Below, one piece after another: positions 23,007 through 31,136 of a DNA stretch of 40,026 nt; positions within the stretch are counted from its first letter, which is position 1; each line of letters begins with the position of its first letter. The position numbers were made by a program, and so were the translations under genes. The stretch comes from CAILLO01 sp964579735 (GTDB taxonomy: Bacteria > Bacillota > Clostridia > Saccharofermentanales > UBA5734), in NCBI GenBank assembly GCA_964579735.1, contig CAZOHH010000011.1, positions 1 to 40,026 of the forward strand, written 5' to 3'. Under the pieces are notes generated by a model, which worked only from the letters and a program-made list of their open reading frames with translations, searched no databases and had not been told where the DNA came from.

Positions 23007-23063
23007 AGCATCGTCTCCTTTGCGTTTGTGAAGTCGGGCTCCCGATGGGGAGGAACTACTTCC

Positions 23064-23069
23064 ATTGTA
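23064..23069 (-). promoter_or_regulatory. Possible -10 (TACAAT) of the P-loop gene
   Basis: TACAAT on the minus strand 58 bases upstream of the ATG at 23006; no clear -35. Confidence 0.35.
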
Positions 23070-23117
23070 TCGTAATCGAGGGGGAGAAGATACTGTTCGA
23101 GGGTCGACCACCGCGTG

Positions 23118-23123
23118 TATAAT
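23118..23123 (+). promoter_or_regulatory. -10 element (TATAAT) of the PHP gene
   Basis: Exact TATAAT 40 bases before the ATG; the -35 candidate TTCGAG (23096-23101) is weak with a 16-bp spacer. Confidence 0.5.
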
Positions 23124-23162
23124 GCGTGGGAGAATCGCGACACGCCGCCCTTGGAGGAAGAA

Positions 23163-23885
23163 ATGATTCGTATCGCAGCCGACCTGCACTGCCACAGCAT
23201 CGCCTCGTCGCACGCCTACAGCACTCTGGGAGAACTCGTCTCCGCAGCCTCCGCCAAAGGCCTTGCGGCTCTGGCATGGACCGACCACGGACCCGCACTG
23301 CCCGATTCGCCGCACCCATGGCACTTCGACAACCAGCGTGTGCTTCCACGACGTATCGGTGGCCTGATGCTGCTTCGGGGAGCCGAGGTCAACATCACGA
23401 CGCTCGAAGGTGCGCTCGATCTGGAGGAAAGGCTCCTTGCAGGACTCGACTGGGTCGTGGCGAGCTTTCATGACGTCGTCGTCCACCCGGGTACCCAATC
23501 GGAGCACACCGAAGCTTATCTGTCCGTACTGGCAAATCCCTTCGTGGACGCTCTGGGACACAGCGGGACGCCTGCTTTCCCCTATGACGTGGACGTCGTC
23601 GTGAAAGCCTGCCGCGAAGCGGGCAAGGTCATCGAAATCAACAGCGGCTCCTTCAAGGTGCGGCAGTCCGCGATTCCGAACTGCCGAAGGATCGCGGCGA
23701 GCTGCCTGCGCCATGGCACGAGTATCGTCGTGACCTCCGACGCGCACTCGCACTGGGATGTCGGCGAAGTGGGCGCGGCACTCGCGATGCTTGCCGAGAT
23801 CGATTTTCCGGAGGAGCTCATCCTGAACGCGGACGCGGACCGTCTCTTTGGTTTCATCGAGAATCGTCGGGGCAGACCCCTGTAG
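23163..23885 (+). CDS. PHP-domain phosphoesterase (YcdX-like)
   Basis: 240 residues; GGAGGAAG before the ATG. The PHP metal motifs are present in order: DLHCHS, TDHGP, RGAEVNI, SFHD, GHSGTPAFPYD, EINSGSF and TSDAHSHWDVG. Together they should hold a trinuclear metal centre, as in E. coli YcdX. LPDSPHPWHFDNQRVLPR is typical of this subgroup. The substrate is unknown; known relatives hydrolyse phosphate esters. It stands alone, divergent from the P-loop gene and convergent with the ABC-2 permease gene, 15 bases away without a visible terminator. Confidence 0.93.
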   Translation: MIRIAADLHCHSIASSHAYSTLGELVSAASAKGLAALAWTDHGPALPDSPHPWHFDNQRVLPRRIGGLMLLRGAEVNITTLEGALDLEERLLAGLDWVVASFHDVVVHPGTQSEHTEAYLSVLANPFVDALGHSGTPAFPYDVDVVVKACREAGKVIEINSGSFKVRQSAIPNCRRIAASCLRHGTSIVVTSDAHSHWDVGEVGAALAMLAEIDFPEELILNADADRLFGFIENRRGRPL

Positions 23886-23900
23886 CGTTCCCCTCCCGAA

Positions 23901-24800
23901 CTAGCGCGAGCCGATCTTTCGATTCAAGCGGAGGAGGGCGAGAACGAAGAAGACGGAGCCGAAGATTCCTACGAAGGCCAGCATGGCCCATGGGGGAATG
24001 ACAGTTCCCCATAGATTCATGGTGATGCCGTATACGTCCATGTATTCCGTCGAGAAGGCGGCCGGAACACCGTCGAAGACGAGTTCGAGCGGCCGTTCCA
24101 TGAACTGCTGGCGCAACAGCACGGCTGCTGAATTGAACGGAAGGAGCTTCATGAACACCTGGATGGATTCGGGCAGGACGCCGATCGGAACGTAGATGCC
24201 CATGAAGAAGCCAAGCAGGGTGCCGAGAACGGTACTGAACGACCCGAAGGCGCCGGGCGTCTTCATGAAGGTCGCAAGGAAACACATCAGGGTCGAGAAG
24301 GACAGGATGCAGACGGCGAGGACGCCGAATGTGCCGAGCATCTGCACGGGCGCCAGCAGTTCGCCTCCCGAAAGGACGATATAGCCCTCGGCGATCACGA
24401 AGGCTATGGTGCTCATCACGAACGAGACGAGGAATGTCGAGAACAGGTACCCGGAGACCAGGCTGGAGCGCCGGACGGGGGAGACCCGGAAATCGCGGGA
24501 GGCGCCGCGGTGGTGGTCGTCGACGAGGATGCCTATGGCCCCCAGGCTCGTGGTGACCGTGCCTGTGGCGAGGATGCCGCCCATGATCCAGGAGTCCACG
24601 AAGAAGCGGATGGCCTTCTCGTCGGGGACCAGTCCCGCGGCCTTGATGCTTTCCGTGATGCCGTTGACCTGCATCTTCGCGAGGAACAGGGCATAGAGCA
24701 GGATGATGATGAGCACGGAGAGCAGGGAGAAGAAGACCGATGCGCGGTCGCGGAAGAAGAGACGCATATTGCGGCGGATGAGGCTCGACGTCTCGTTCAT
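23901..24800 (-). CDS. ABC-2 type transporter permease
   Basis: 299 residues with six predicted membrane helices: about 24-42, 70-90 (after a loop), 115-140, 150-175, 180-205 and 270-292. The NMRLFFRDRASVFFSLLSVLIIILLY start and the mid-protein LLPFNSAAVLLRQQFM are typical of ABC-2 exporter permeases. It shares an ATGA overlap with the ATPase gene and would form an exporter of the DrrAB/YadGH type. The substrate (drug, lipid or peptide) cannot be predicted. Confidence 0.9.
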   Translation of the reverse strand: MNETSSLIRRNMRLFFRDRASVFFSLLSVLIIILLYALFLAKMQVNGITESIKAAGLVPDEKAIRFFVDSWIMGGILATGTVTTSLGAIGILVDDHHRGASRDFRVSPVRRSSLVSGYLFSTFLVSFVMSTIAFVIAEGYIVLSGGELLAPVQMLGTFGVLAVCILSFSTLMCFLATFMKTPGAFGSFSTVLGTLLGFFMGIYVPIGVLPESIQVFMKLLPFNSAAVLLRQQFMERPLELVFDGVPAAFSTEYMDVYGITMNLWGTVIPPWAMLAFVGIFGSVFFVLALLRLNRKIGSR

Positions 24801-25729
24801 GACTCCTCCTCCTTGTCTTCGCGGATGTCGCGGCCGGTGATGGCCATGAAGACGTCATCCATGCTGCCTTGGACCATTTCGAACCCGGATAGAAAACGTT
24901 CGTTCTCGCGCAACACAGGCAAAGCGGCGAGGCTCGAGGCGACAAGAACGGAGAAGACGTCGTTCTTCTCCCGGAAGACCGTGCCTGTGGTTTCGAGCGA
25001 GGCACGGAGTCCTGCGGCGTCCTTCGGCATCAGACGGAGGACGTCGTGGCTGTGCTGCAGCCGAAGTCGGGCAGGCGTATCCGAGGCGACGATGCGGCCA
25101 TGGTCGATGATGCTGACGAAGTCGGCCCGATTCGCCTCCTCCATGTAATGCGTCGTGAGAAAGACCGTGGTGCCGAGGGTCTTCTGCAGGGACCTTACGG
25201 ATTCCCAGACGCGGGCGCGGGTCTGCGGGTCGAGGCCGGTCGTGGGTTCGTCGAGGAAAAGAACGCGCGGGGTGTGGATCAGGCCGCGGGCGATGTCGGC
25301 TCTGCGTCGCTGGCCGCCGGACAATCGCCCGTAGCGCTTGTCGAGGATCTCCTCGATGCCGGTCGTGGCGGCGACGTCCGCGAGGCGCGTGACGAACTTC
25401 CGTCCGCGGATGCCATAGAGGGCGCCACGGGTCTCGAGATTCTCTCGTACGGTGAGGATGGGGTCGAGGACGGAGTCCTGGAAGACGACTCCGATGGAAC
25501 GACGGACGTCCGCGTCGTCGCGCCCGACGAAGTGTCCGTCGACTTCGATGGTGCCGTCGTCGATGGAAAGGAGCGTGCAGGTGCAGTTGATGGTGGTAGA
25601 CTTGCCCGCCCCGTTCGGACCGAGGAACGCGAAGAGCGTGCCTTCTTCGACGTCGAGAGAGATGCCGTCCACCGCGGTCGTCTCGCCGTATCGCTTGACG
25701 AGGTTCCGGATTCGGATCGCAATGCCCAT
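24797..25729 (-). CDS. ABC transporter ATP-binding protein (drug-exporter type)
   Basis: 310 residues. Walker A GPNGAGKST (about 36-44), signature LSGGQRRR, Walker B VLFLDEPTTGLDP, switch histidine in LTTHYMEEA. The C-terminal extension (about 230-310), ending in VQGSMDDVFMAITG, is the DrrA-type tail. It follows nupQ on the same strand after 48 bases without a visible terminator, so it may be transcribed with the nucleoside operon. Confidence 0.94.
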   Translation of the reverse strand: MGIAIRIRNLVKRYGETTAVDGISLDVEEGTLFAFLGPNGAGKSTTINCTCTLLSIDDGTIEVDGHFVGRDDADVRRSIGVVFQDSVLDPILTVRENLETRGALYGIRGRKFVTRLADVAATTGIEEILDKRYGRLSGGQRRRADIARGLIHTPRVLFLDEPTTGLDPQTRARVWESVRSLQKTLGTTVFLTTHYMEEANRADFVSIIDHGRIVASDTPARLRLQHSHDVLRLMPKDAAGLRASLETTGTVFREKNDVFSVLVASSLAALPVLRENERFLSGFEMVQGSMDDVFMAITGRDIREDKEEES

Positions 25730-25777
25730 GGAGTTCTCCTTCCAGAGTTTCCCGAAGAGGCTCTGCCTAGGGGGAAG

Positions 25778-26746
25778 TCAGCGCTGGCCCTTGTCGTAGG
25801 GCAGGCCTGAGGCGCGGGGCGCCTGGGTGGTCTTGGAGAAGAAGACGAGGGCGAGCAAGGTCACGAAGTAGGGGAACGCCTTCAGGATCAGAGGAACAGC
25901 GAAGGGGCTCTGCTGGGTGAGGTCCTTGAAGAAGGGAATGACCTGCGAGACGTTGGCGACCGTTGCGGCGAAGCCGAAGAAGAAGGTCGCGCCGAGGATG
26001 CCGAGCGGTTTCCACTTGCCGAAGATCAGGGCGGCGAGGGCGAGGAAGCCAAGGCCGGCGACACTTCCGTTGAACTCGCCGGAGTAGGTGACGAGGATGG
26101 TTGCGCCGCCGAGGGAGGCAAAGGCGCCGGAAACGGCGACGGCGATGTAGCGCGTCCGGTAGACGTTGATTCCTGCCGCATCCGCCGCGTGGGGATGCTC
26201 GCCGCATGCACGTAGCCGGAGGCCGAATGGGGTGCGGTAGAGCACGAACCAGGAGACGAGCAGAATCAGGAGGACCCCCCAGGTGGTTGCGTAGGTGCTC
26301 TTGAAGAAAAGGTCTCCTAGGATGGGGATGTCGGACAGGTAGGGGATGTCGACACGCGTGACACCGCGGATGATGGTGATGTTGCCGCTTCCGGTGATCG
26401 TTCTCGCCAGATAGACCGTCAGGGCACCGGCGATCATGTTGATGGCGGTGCCGCTGATGACCTGATTGGCATTCAGGGTGACGCAGGCGAAGGAGTGGAG
26501 CAGGGAGAAGAGGGCTCCGAAGACAACGGCGGCGAGCAGTCCGATCCAGACGGCCGCATCGGGAAGGAAGGGGGCGACAGCCTTGATGGTGAAGGCGGAC
26601 ACGAAGGAGCCGATGACCATGAACCCCTCGAGGCCGATGTTGACGACCCCGCTGCGTTCGCTGTAGAGACCGCCGAGAGAGGTGATCAGCAGTGGGACCG
26701 TGAATGCGATGGCGTATGGGAAGATGAGGAGAATCGTTTCCCACAT
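25778..26746 (-). CDS. nupQ: Nucleoside ABC transporter permease (NupQ-like)
   Basis: 322 residues, about nine hydrophobic segments, branched-chain-type permease fold (BPD_transp_2). SERSGVVNIGLEGFMVIGSF is the family N-terminal signature and NANQVISGTAINMIAG the central one; GLRLRACGEHPHAADAAGINV is the coupling loop that contacts the ATPase. With NupP it should form the heterodimeric pore for the substrate delivered by the BMP lipoprotein. It starts one base after the nupP stop, with GGGAGG inside nupP. Confidence 0.9.
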   Translation of the reverse strand: MWETILLIFPYAIAFTVPLLITSLGGLYSERSGVVNIGLEGFMVIGSFVSAFTIKAVAPFLPDAAVWIGLLAAVVFGALFSLLHSFACVTLNANQVISGTAINMIAGALTVYLARTITGSGNITIIRGVTRVDIPYLSDIPILGDLFFKSTYATTWGVLLILLVSWFVLYRTPFGLRLRACGEHPHAADAAGINVYRTRYIAVAVSGAFASLGGATILVTYSGEFNGSVAGLGFLALAALIFGKWKPLGILGATFFFGFAATVANVSQVIPFFKDLTQQSPFAVPLILKAFPYFVTLLALVFFSKTTQAPRASGLPYDKGQR

Positions 26747-26747
26747 A

Positions 26748-27842
26748 TCAGTCTTCGCCTCCCTTCACGGATGCCGGAGCGGACTTCTTCGACCGTCTGC
26801 GCTTCCAGGCGGACCAGACCCGCTCCATGAGGACCGAGGTCGCCGCGAAGTAGATGACGGTGGCGATGATGGTGTCGGCGATATCGGGAGGGATGCTGGT
26901 CATGGCGTTCATGTAGCCCTTGCCGGACTGGAGGATGCCGAAGAACAGAGCGGCGAAGAGGACGCCGACGGGGGCGTTCGTCCCGAGGAGAGATACGGCG
27001 ATCCCGTCGTACCCTTGTGAAGGCAGGACCCCGATCTGGATGTTGGTCGCGTACCCTGTATAGAAGGTGGCGCCTGCGAGCCCGGCGAGGCCCCCGGCGA
27101 TGGCCATGGAGAGGATGACGCCGCGGTTCACGCGGATACCCGCGTATTCCGCCGCGCCTCGGTTGAAGCCGACGGCCTTGAGCTCATATCCAAGGGTCGT
27201 CTTGTCGAGGAGGAAGGCGGTCAGCGCGACCGCGACGAGGGCGAGGAGGAGACCGAGGTTGATGTAGGAGGACGGGAAGAGCGCGGTGAGCCAATCGGCC
27301 TTCAGCGAGGAGACGGCCGAAATCGCCCTGGACTGGGTCTCCTGATTCGGATCCCGGTAGAAAACGGGAACCGCATAGTTCACGGCCCAGAAGGCGATCC
27401 AGTTCATCATGATCGTCGCAACCACCTCGTTGACGTTGAATCGGGCCTTCATGAATCCGGGAAGCACGCCCCAGAGACCGCCGACGACGACGGCGCCCAG
27501 AACCGTCATCGGAAGAAGGAGCAGACGCGGCACCGAAGATTCGAAGGTCAGGGCGAGCGCCGTGGCCGCGAATCCGCCCATGAGCATCTGCCCCGCGGCG
27601 CCGATGTTGAAGAGCCCGGTGCGGAACGCGAAGGCCACGGAAAGCCCTGTGAGAATGAGGGGGGTAGCCGTCGCCAGTGTGTTGCCGATGCGCTTGATGC
27701 TCATCAGCCCTCCCTGGAAGAGGTAGAGATAGCCCTCGAACGGGTTGCTCCCGATGGCGAGCATCAGTACGGCTCCAGCCACGAGTCCCAGGAAGATGGC
27801 GACCAGCGAGAGGATGTATTCCTTCTTCACATGAAGCTTCAT
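26748..27842 (-). CDS. nupP: Nucleoside ABC transporter permease (NupP-like)
   Basis: 364 residues, eight to ten hydrophobic segments. Signatures: TATPLILTGLSVAFAFRTGL then FNIGAAGQMLMGGFAA, NEVVATIMMNWIAFW and the coupling loop TLGYELKAVGFNRGAAEYAGI. The cytoplasmic tail is basic (WKRRRSKKSAP). ATGA overlap with the ATPase gene, and an in-gene ribosome site GGGGGAAGG, indicate coupled translation. Confidence 0.9.
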   Translation of the reverse strand: MKLHVKKEYILSLVAIFLGLVAGAVLMLAIGSNPFEGYLYLFQGGLMSIKRIGNTLATATPLILTGLSVAFAFRTGLFNIGAAGQMLMGGFAATALALTFESSVPRLLLLPMTVLGAVVVGGLWGVLPGFMKARFNVNEVVATIMMNWIAFWAVNYAVPVFYRDPNQETQSRAISAVSSLKADWLTALFPSSYINLGLLLALVAVALTAFLLDKTTLGYELKAVGFNRGAAEYAGIRVNRGVILSMAIAGGLAGLAGATFYTGYATNIQIGVLPSQGYDGIAVSLLGTNAPVGVLFAALFFGILQSGKGYMNAMTSIPPDIADTIIATVIYFAATSVLMERVWSAWKRRRSKKSAPASVKGGED

Positions 27843-29365
27843 CGGCCTTCCCCCTTCCGGACGCCGGTCATCATCAGACCCACCTCGTTCTCGTCCGTTT
27901 CGTCCGCCTGGAGGATGCCGATCAGCTCACCGTGGCTGATCACGGCGATGCGGTCGGAGACGTTGAGGATCTCGTCGAGTTCCAGAGAAACGAGAAGCAC
28001 GGCTTTTCCGCTGTCGCGCTGCTCGATGAGGCGATGGTGGATGTACTCGATCGCACCTACATCGAGTCCTCGCGTGGGCTGCACGGCGACGAGGAGATCC
28101 GGGTCGAGGACCATCTCGCGGCCGACGATGGCCTTCTGCTGGTTGCCGCCGGAAAGCGACCGGGCCATCGAGTCCACGCCTTCACCGGCACGGACGTCGA
28201 AGGCGGAGACGATGCCTTCCGCGTACTTCCTGATCTCGGGGCGGTCGAGAAGTCCCCTATGGGAGAAAGGTGCCTGATCGTAGGTCTCGAGGATCATGTT
28301 GTCCTCGACGGTATAATCGAGCACGAGTCCGTGGCGGTGCCGGTCCTCGGGGATATGGGCGATGCCGGCCCGGATGCGGGCCCGTACACCGTCATGCGTG
28401 ATATCCTTCCCCTTGAGCCATATCCTGCCGGACTCGACCCGGCGCATGCCGGTCACGGCTTCGACGAGTTCGGACTGTCCGTTTCCGTCGACGCCGGCCA
28501 CTCCGAGAATCTCTCCTCGCCGGACGTCGATGCTGAAGTCCTTGAGTCCCAGGACCTTTCTGGGTGTCAGGACGTTCAGTCCCTCCACCTTGAGGACGAC
28601 TTCACCCGGAACGGACGCGTTCTTTTCGACCTGGAAGGAGACTTCTCGGCCGACCATCATTTCGGCCATCCGTGCCTCGGATGTCGAAGCGACTTCCACG
28701 GTGCCGATGAGCCGTCCGCGACGGAGAACGGTGCAGCGGTCGGCGATTTCCTTGATCTCCTTCAACTTGTGCGTGATGAGGAGGACCGACTTTCCCTCGT
28801 CGATGAGGTTGCGGACGATCTTCATCAGCTCATGGATCTCCTGGGGCGTCAGGACGGAGGTGGGCTCGTCGAAGATCAGGACTTCGGCGTCCCGGTAGAG
28901 CATCTTGAGGATCTCGACGCGCTGCTGCATCCCGACCGAGATGTCTTCAATCCTCGCGTCCGGGTCCACGTTCAGTCCGTACCGCTCGGAGAGGGCGCGG
29001 ATCTTCCGGCCGGCGGACGAGGTGTCGACGACGATGCCGAGTCTCGTTGGCTCCCGGCCGAGCACGATGTTCTCCGTGACGGTGAAGTTGTGGACGAGCT
29101 TGAAGTGCTGATGGACCATCCCGATGCCGAGGGTGCCCGCGACATTCGGATCCGTGATCCTGACTTCCTTCCCTCGTACGAGAATCTGTCCGCGCTCGGC
29201 TTGATAGAGTCCGAAAAGGATGCTCATCAGGGTCGATTTTCCCGCGCCGTTCTCACCGAGCAACGCATGGACCTCCCCTTTGCGGAGCTCGAGGCTTACG
29301 TCGTCGTTCGCCACGATTCCCGGGAACTCCTTGCGGATGTTCCGCATCTCCACGATGTTTTCCAT
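27839..29365 (-). CDS. nupO: Nucleoside ABC transporter ATPase, two tandem nucleotide-binding domains (NupO-like)
   Basis: 508 residues. First domain: Walker A GENGAGKST, signature ISVGMQQRVEILK, Walker B VLIFDEPTSVLTP. Second domain: degenerate Walker A GVDGNGQSEL, signature LSGGNQQKAIVG, then VAVQPTRGLDVGAIEYIH. A degenerate second domain is the rule in this family (relatives of RbsA/MglA). The start at 29365 (MENIVEMRNIRKEFPGIVAN) follows AAAGGGAGTG; a longer frame to 29425 runs into the upstream hairpin and is rejected. Confidence 0.94.
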   Translation of the reverse strand: MENIVEMRNIRKEFPGIVANDDVSLELRKGEVHALLGENGAGKSTLMSILFGLYQAERGQILVRGKEVRITDPNVAGTLGIGMVHQHFKLVHNFTVTENIVLGREPTRLGIVVDTSSAGRKIRALSERYGLNVDPDARIEDISVGMQQRVEILKMLYRDAEVLIFDEPTSVLTPQEIHELMKIVRNLIDEGKSVLLITHKLKEIKEIADRCTVLRRGRLIGTVEVASTSEARMAEMMVGREVSFQVEKNASVPGEVVLKVEGLNVLTPRKVLGLKDFSIDVRRGEILGVAGVDGNGQSELVEAVTGMRRVESGRIWLKGKDITHDGVRARIRAGIAHIPEDRHRHGLVLDYTVEDNMILETYDQAPFSHRGLLDRPEIRKYAEGIVSAFDVRAGEGVDSMARSLSGGNQQKAIVGREMVLDPDLLVAVQPTRGLDVGAIEYIHHRLIEQRDSGKAVLLVSLELDEILNVSDRIAVISHGELIGILQADETDENEVGLMMTGVRKGEGR

Positions 29366-29386
29366 CGGTGCACTCCCTTTCTGCGA

Positions 29387-29414
29387 GCAAGAGGACGGGT
29401 GACCGTCCTCTTGC
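29387..29414 (-). other. 12-bp hairpin between BMP lipoprotein and ATPase genes
   Basis: Perfect stem GCAAGAGGACGG/CCGTCCTCTTGC with a four-base loop, no T-tract. In this position (after a binding-protein gene, before its ABC genes) such hairpins usually protect the upstream mRNA and reduce read-through, giving more binding protein than transporter. Confidence 0.75.
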
Positions 29415-29451
29415 CGTAGATTCATCGCGTGTTATCGGAACGGGAACCGGA

Positions 29452-30534
29452 TCACTTGATCAGGGAACCCTGGACGTCGGAAACCACGATCGTTCCGGCC
29501 TTGAGCTTGGCGAACACGTCGGCGACCTTGGTCATGACGTCCGCGGTCAGATTGGGGTTCGTCGCGGGGATGCCGACGCCATCGTTCTTGGCGTTGAAGG
29601 TCAGGGTCTGTCCGCCGGGGAAGGTGCCCTTGCTCTCGGCGATGACCATGTCTTCCGCGGCCTTCTTGATGCCCTTCATGGCGGAGGTCAGGATGATGGA
29701 CTTGGTCTTGGCGTCATCCCAGATGCCGTCGGCATACTGATCGACGTCGACACCGATGATCCAGGCGGTCTTGCCGGCCGTCGCGCGGGCCTTGGCTTCG
29801 TTGATCGCGCCGACGCCGACACCGCCGGCCGCGCAGAAGATGGCGGTGACGCCCTTGTCGAACATGGCGGCGGCGAGCTGCTGGCCGGCCGCCACTTCGC
29901 TGAAGGTGCCCTGATAGACGAAGTTCTCGGCCTTCATCGTGATGGTGGTGCCCAGGTTGTCATTGGCGTACTTGATGCCCTGCTGGAAGCCCCAGTTGAA
30001 CTTCTGCACGGGAGGGATCTCCATGCCGCCGATGAAGCCGACTTCACCGGTCTTGAGCTGGAGGGCTGCGGCGACACCGGCGATGAAGCCGGACTCATGC
30101 TCTGCGAAGAAGATGGAGACGGTGTTCTTGGCGACCAAGGTGGTCTTGCCATCGGCGGAGGCAGGGGAGGAGTCGATCAGGACGAACTTGGCGGTGGGGT
30201 ACTGGGTCTGTGCGGCGTAAATCGCGGAGGAGAACTTGAATCCGGGGCATACGATCAGCTTGAAGCCGGCATCGTAGAGGTTCCCGATTTCCTTGAGGTA
30301 GTCGGCTTCGGTGGTGCCGGACGGCTTGAGGTACTTGCTCTCGATGCCCAGGGTCTTGGCACCGGCCTGAACGCCTTCCCAGGTTCCCTGGTTGAAGGAC
30401 TTGTCGTCGATCGTGCCGGCGTCCGTCACCATTCCGACCTTGAACTTCGCACTGGTTGTTCCTGTGCATGCGACCAGCATGGAGACGGAGACTACGATGA
30501 TGAGCAAGGTCAGGATCGTTCTGCGGATGGTCAT
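29452..30534 (-). CDS. BMP-family nucleoside-binding lipoprotein
   Basis: 360 residues from the ATG at 30534 (AAAGGAGG upstream; an ATG 57 bases earlier would fall at the transcript start). Signal peptide 1-22, lipobox LVAC with lipid-modified Cys23. The mature part shows the BMP/Med features: KVGMVTDAGTIDDKSFNQGTW near the N-terminus, VCPGFKFSSAI, FIGGMEIPPVQKFNWGFQQG and GVGVGAINEAKA. The family binds guanosine, adenosine and related nucleosides outside the membrane and delivers them to NupP/NupQ. First gene of the operon. Confidence 0.94.
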   Translation of the reverse strand: MTIRRTILTLLIIVVSVSMLVACTGTTSAKFKVGMVTDAGTIDDKSFNQGTWEGVQAGAKTLGIESKYLKPSGTTEADYLKEIGNLYDAGFKLIVCPGFKFSSAIYAAQTQYPTAKFVLIDSSPASADGKTTLVAKNTVSIFFAEHESGFIAGVAAALQLKTGEVGFIGGMEIPPVQKFNWGFQQGIKYANDNLGTTITMKAENFVYQGTFSEVAAGQQLAAAMFDKGVTAIFCAAGGVGVGAINEAKARATAGKTAWIIGVDVDQYADGIWDDAKTKSIILTSAMKGIKKAAEDMVIAESKGTFPGGQTLTFNAKNDGVGIPATNPNLTADVMTKVADVFAKLKAGTIVVSDVQGSLIK

Positions 30535-30554
30535 TTTCAATCCTCCTTTGATGT

Positions 30555-30574
30555 TCCGGCGCTTGGGTGCCGGA
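30555..30574 (-). other. Leader hairpin of the BMP transcript
   Basis: TCCGGC/GCCGGA stem with 8-base loop, 13 bases after the predicted start and just before the AAAGGAGG site. Confidence 0.5.
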
Positions 30575-30593
30575 GGTCTGTTGTCTTTCATCC

Positions 30594-30622
30594 ATTCTAA
30601 TCTTGTCCATGGGGTTTGTGAA
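30594..30622 (-). promoter_or_regulatory. Promoter of the BMP/nucleoside ABC operon
   Basis: On the minus strand TTCACA (30622-30617), 17-bp spacer, TAGAAT (30599-30594). Leader about 55 bases, too short for a purine riboswitch. Confidence 0.7.
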
Positions 30623-30669
30623 GTCTATTGAAGAGAACCGTGTAAAAACAATATTTCTTGTGCAGAATG

Positions 30670-30682
30670 TTTGACTGTCAAA
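30670..30682. promoter_or_regulatory. 13-bp palindrome, candidate operator
   Basis: TTTGACTGTCAAA is a perfect inverted repeat with a one-base centre. It lies five bases before the -10 of the Smr gene and about 48 bp upstream of the divergent BMP -35, a natural site for a regulator of either gene. Confidence 0.45.
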
Positions 30683-30686
30683 ATAG

Positions 30687-30692
30687 TATACT
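30687..30692 (+). promoter_or_regulatory. -10 element (TATACT) of the Smr gene, leaderless geometry
   Basis: TATACT ends six bases before the ATG at 30699, so transcription should start at or next to the A of the start codon. No Shine-Dalgarno exists. No -35 at proper spacing. Confidence 0.5.
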
Positions 30693-30698
30693 GTCGTC

Positions 30699-31055
30699 AT
30701 GGGAACATCACCGACCCGGCTGACCGAATTGAATCTTGAACAGGGAAGACCCTCCGCGGACGCCGCCGAGCGGAGGCTCCGCGACGGGATTACCACCTTT
30801 CGTCGCACAGGCGTCCGATTCGTGCGCGTGATCCACGGATACGGATCCACGGGCGAGGGCGGAGCGATACGCACGCGCGCCCGATCCGTGCTTATCGAAC
30901 TGAAACGGGGCGGTCGACTCCAGGGGTTCGTGCCCGGGGAGCGTTTCGGTCCCGCGGACGCCGATGCCATCGCCCTGGCGGCTCTTTTTCCCGGCCTCCG
31001 CGCCGTCTCCGATTGGAACGCCGGCAACCCTGGGATCAGCATCGTCGTCCTCTGA
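30699..31055 (+). CDS. Small Smr-domain protein
   Basis: 118 residues, a stand-alone Smr domain (the C-terminal domain of MutS2). The diagnostic VRVIHGYGSTGEGGAIRTRARSVLIEL carries the HGxGxGxxR-type loop; GNPGISIVVL is the closing strand. Smr domains bind or nick nucleic acid and, in ribosome-rescue proteins, cut mRNA; which applies here is unknown. The N-terminal 30 residues are probably flexible (LTELNLEQGRPSADAAERRL resembles the LDLHG-type lead helix). It seems to be translated from a leaderless mRNA. Confidence 0.85.
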   Translation: MGTSPTRLTELNLEQGRPSADAAERRLRDGITTFRRTGVRFVRVIHGYGSTGEGGAIRTRARSVLIELKRGGRLQGFVPGERFGPADADAIALAALFPGLRAVSDWNAGNPGISIVVL

Positions 31056-31065
31056 CCGGCGAACC

Positions 31066-31087
31066 TTTACCTCGATTTTACCTGGCC
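31066..31087 (+). promoter_or_regulatory. Candidate Pho box upstream of pstC
   Basis: Two TTTACCT units at 31066-31072 and 31077-31083, period 11 bp, as in PhoP/PhoB direct-repeat sites. The box starts 59 bp before the pstC -10. It matches the box before pstS in 14 of the first 16 positions. Confidence 0.55.
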
Positions 31088-31121
31088 GGGCCTGCTTCGG
31101 TCAGTATCCGCGAAGACCTGA

Positions 31122-31130
31122 TGCTATACT
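31122..31130 (+). promoter_or_regulatory. Extended -10 promoter of pstC, leaderless geometry
   Basis: TGC plus TATACT (31125-31130), six bases before the pstC ATG. No Shine-Dalgarno precedes the ATG, so the mRNA is probably leaderless. Confidence 0.6.
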
Positions 31131-31136
31131 TGATCC

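Noticed and set aside
22593..23753. 386-residue frame containing the P-loop gene
   Set aside because: The upstream 250 residues are antisense to the PHP gene; the ribosome site and Walker A place the true start at 23006.
27932..29419. 495-residue frame antisense to the ATPase gene
   Set aside because: Composition is a mirror of the sense codons and no motif is seen; the opposite strand has all ABC motifs.
30535..30590. Purine riboswitch before the BMP operon
   Set aside because: The leader is about 55 bases and shows only a simple hairpin, too short for the aptamer.
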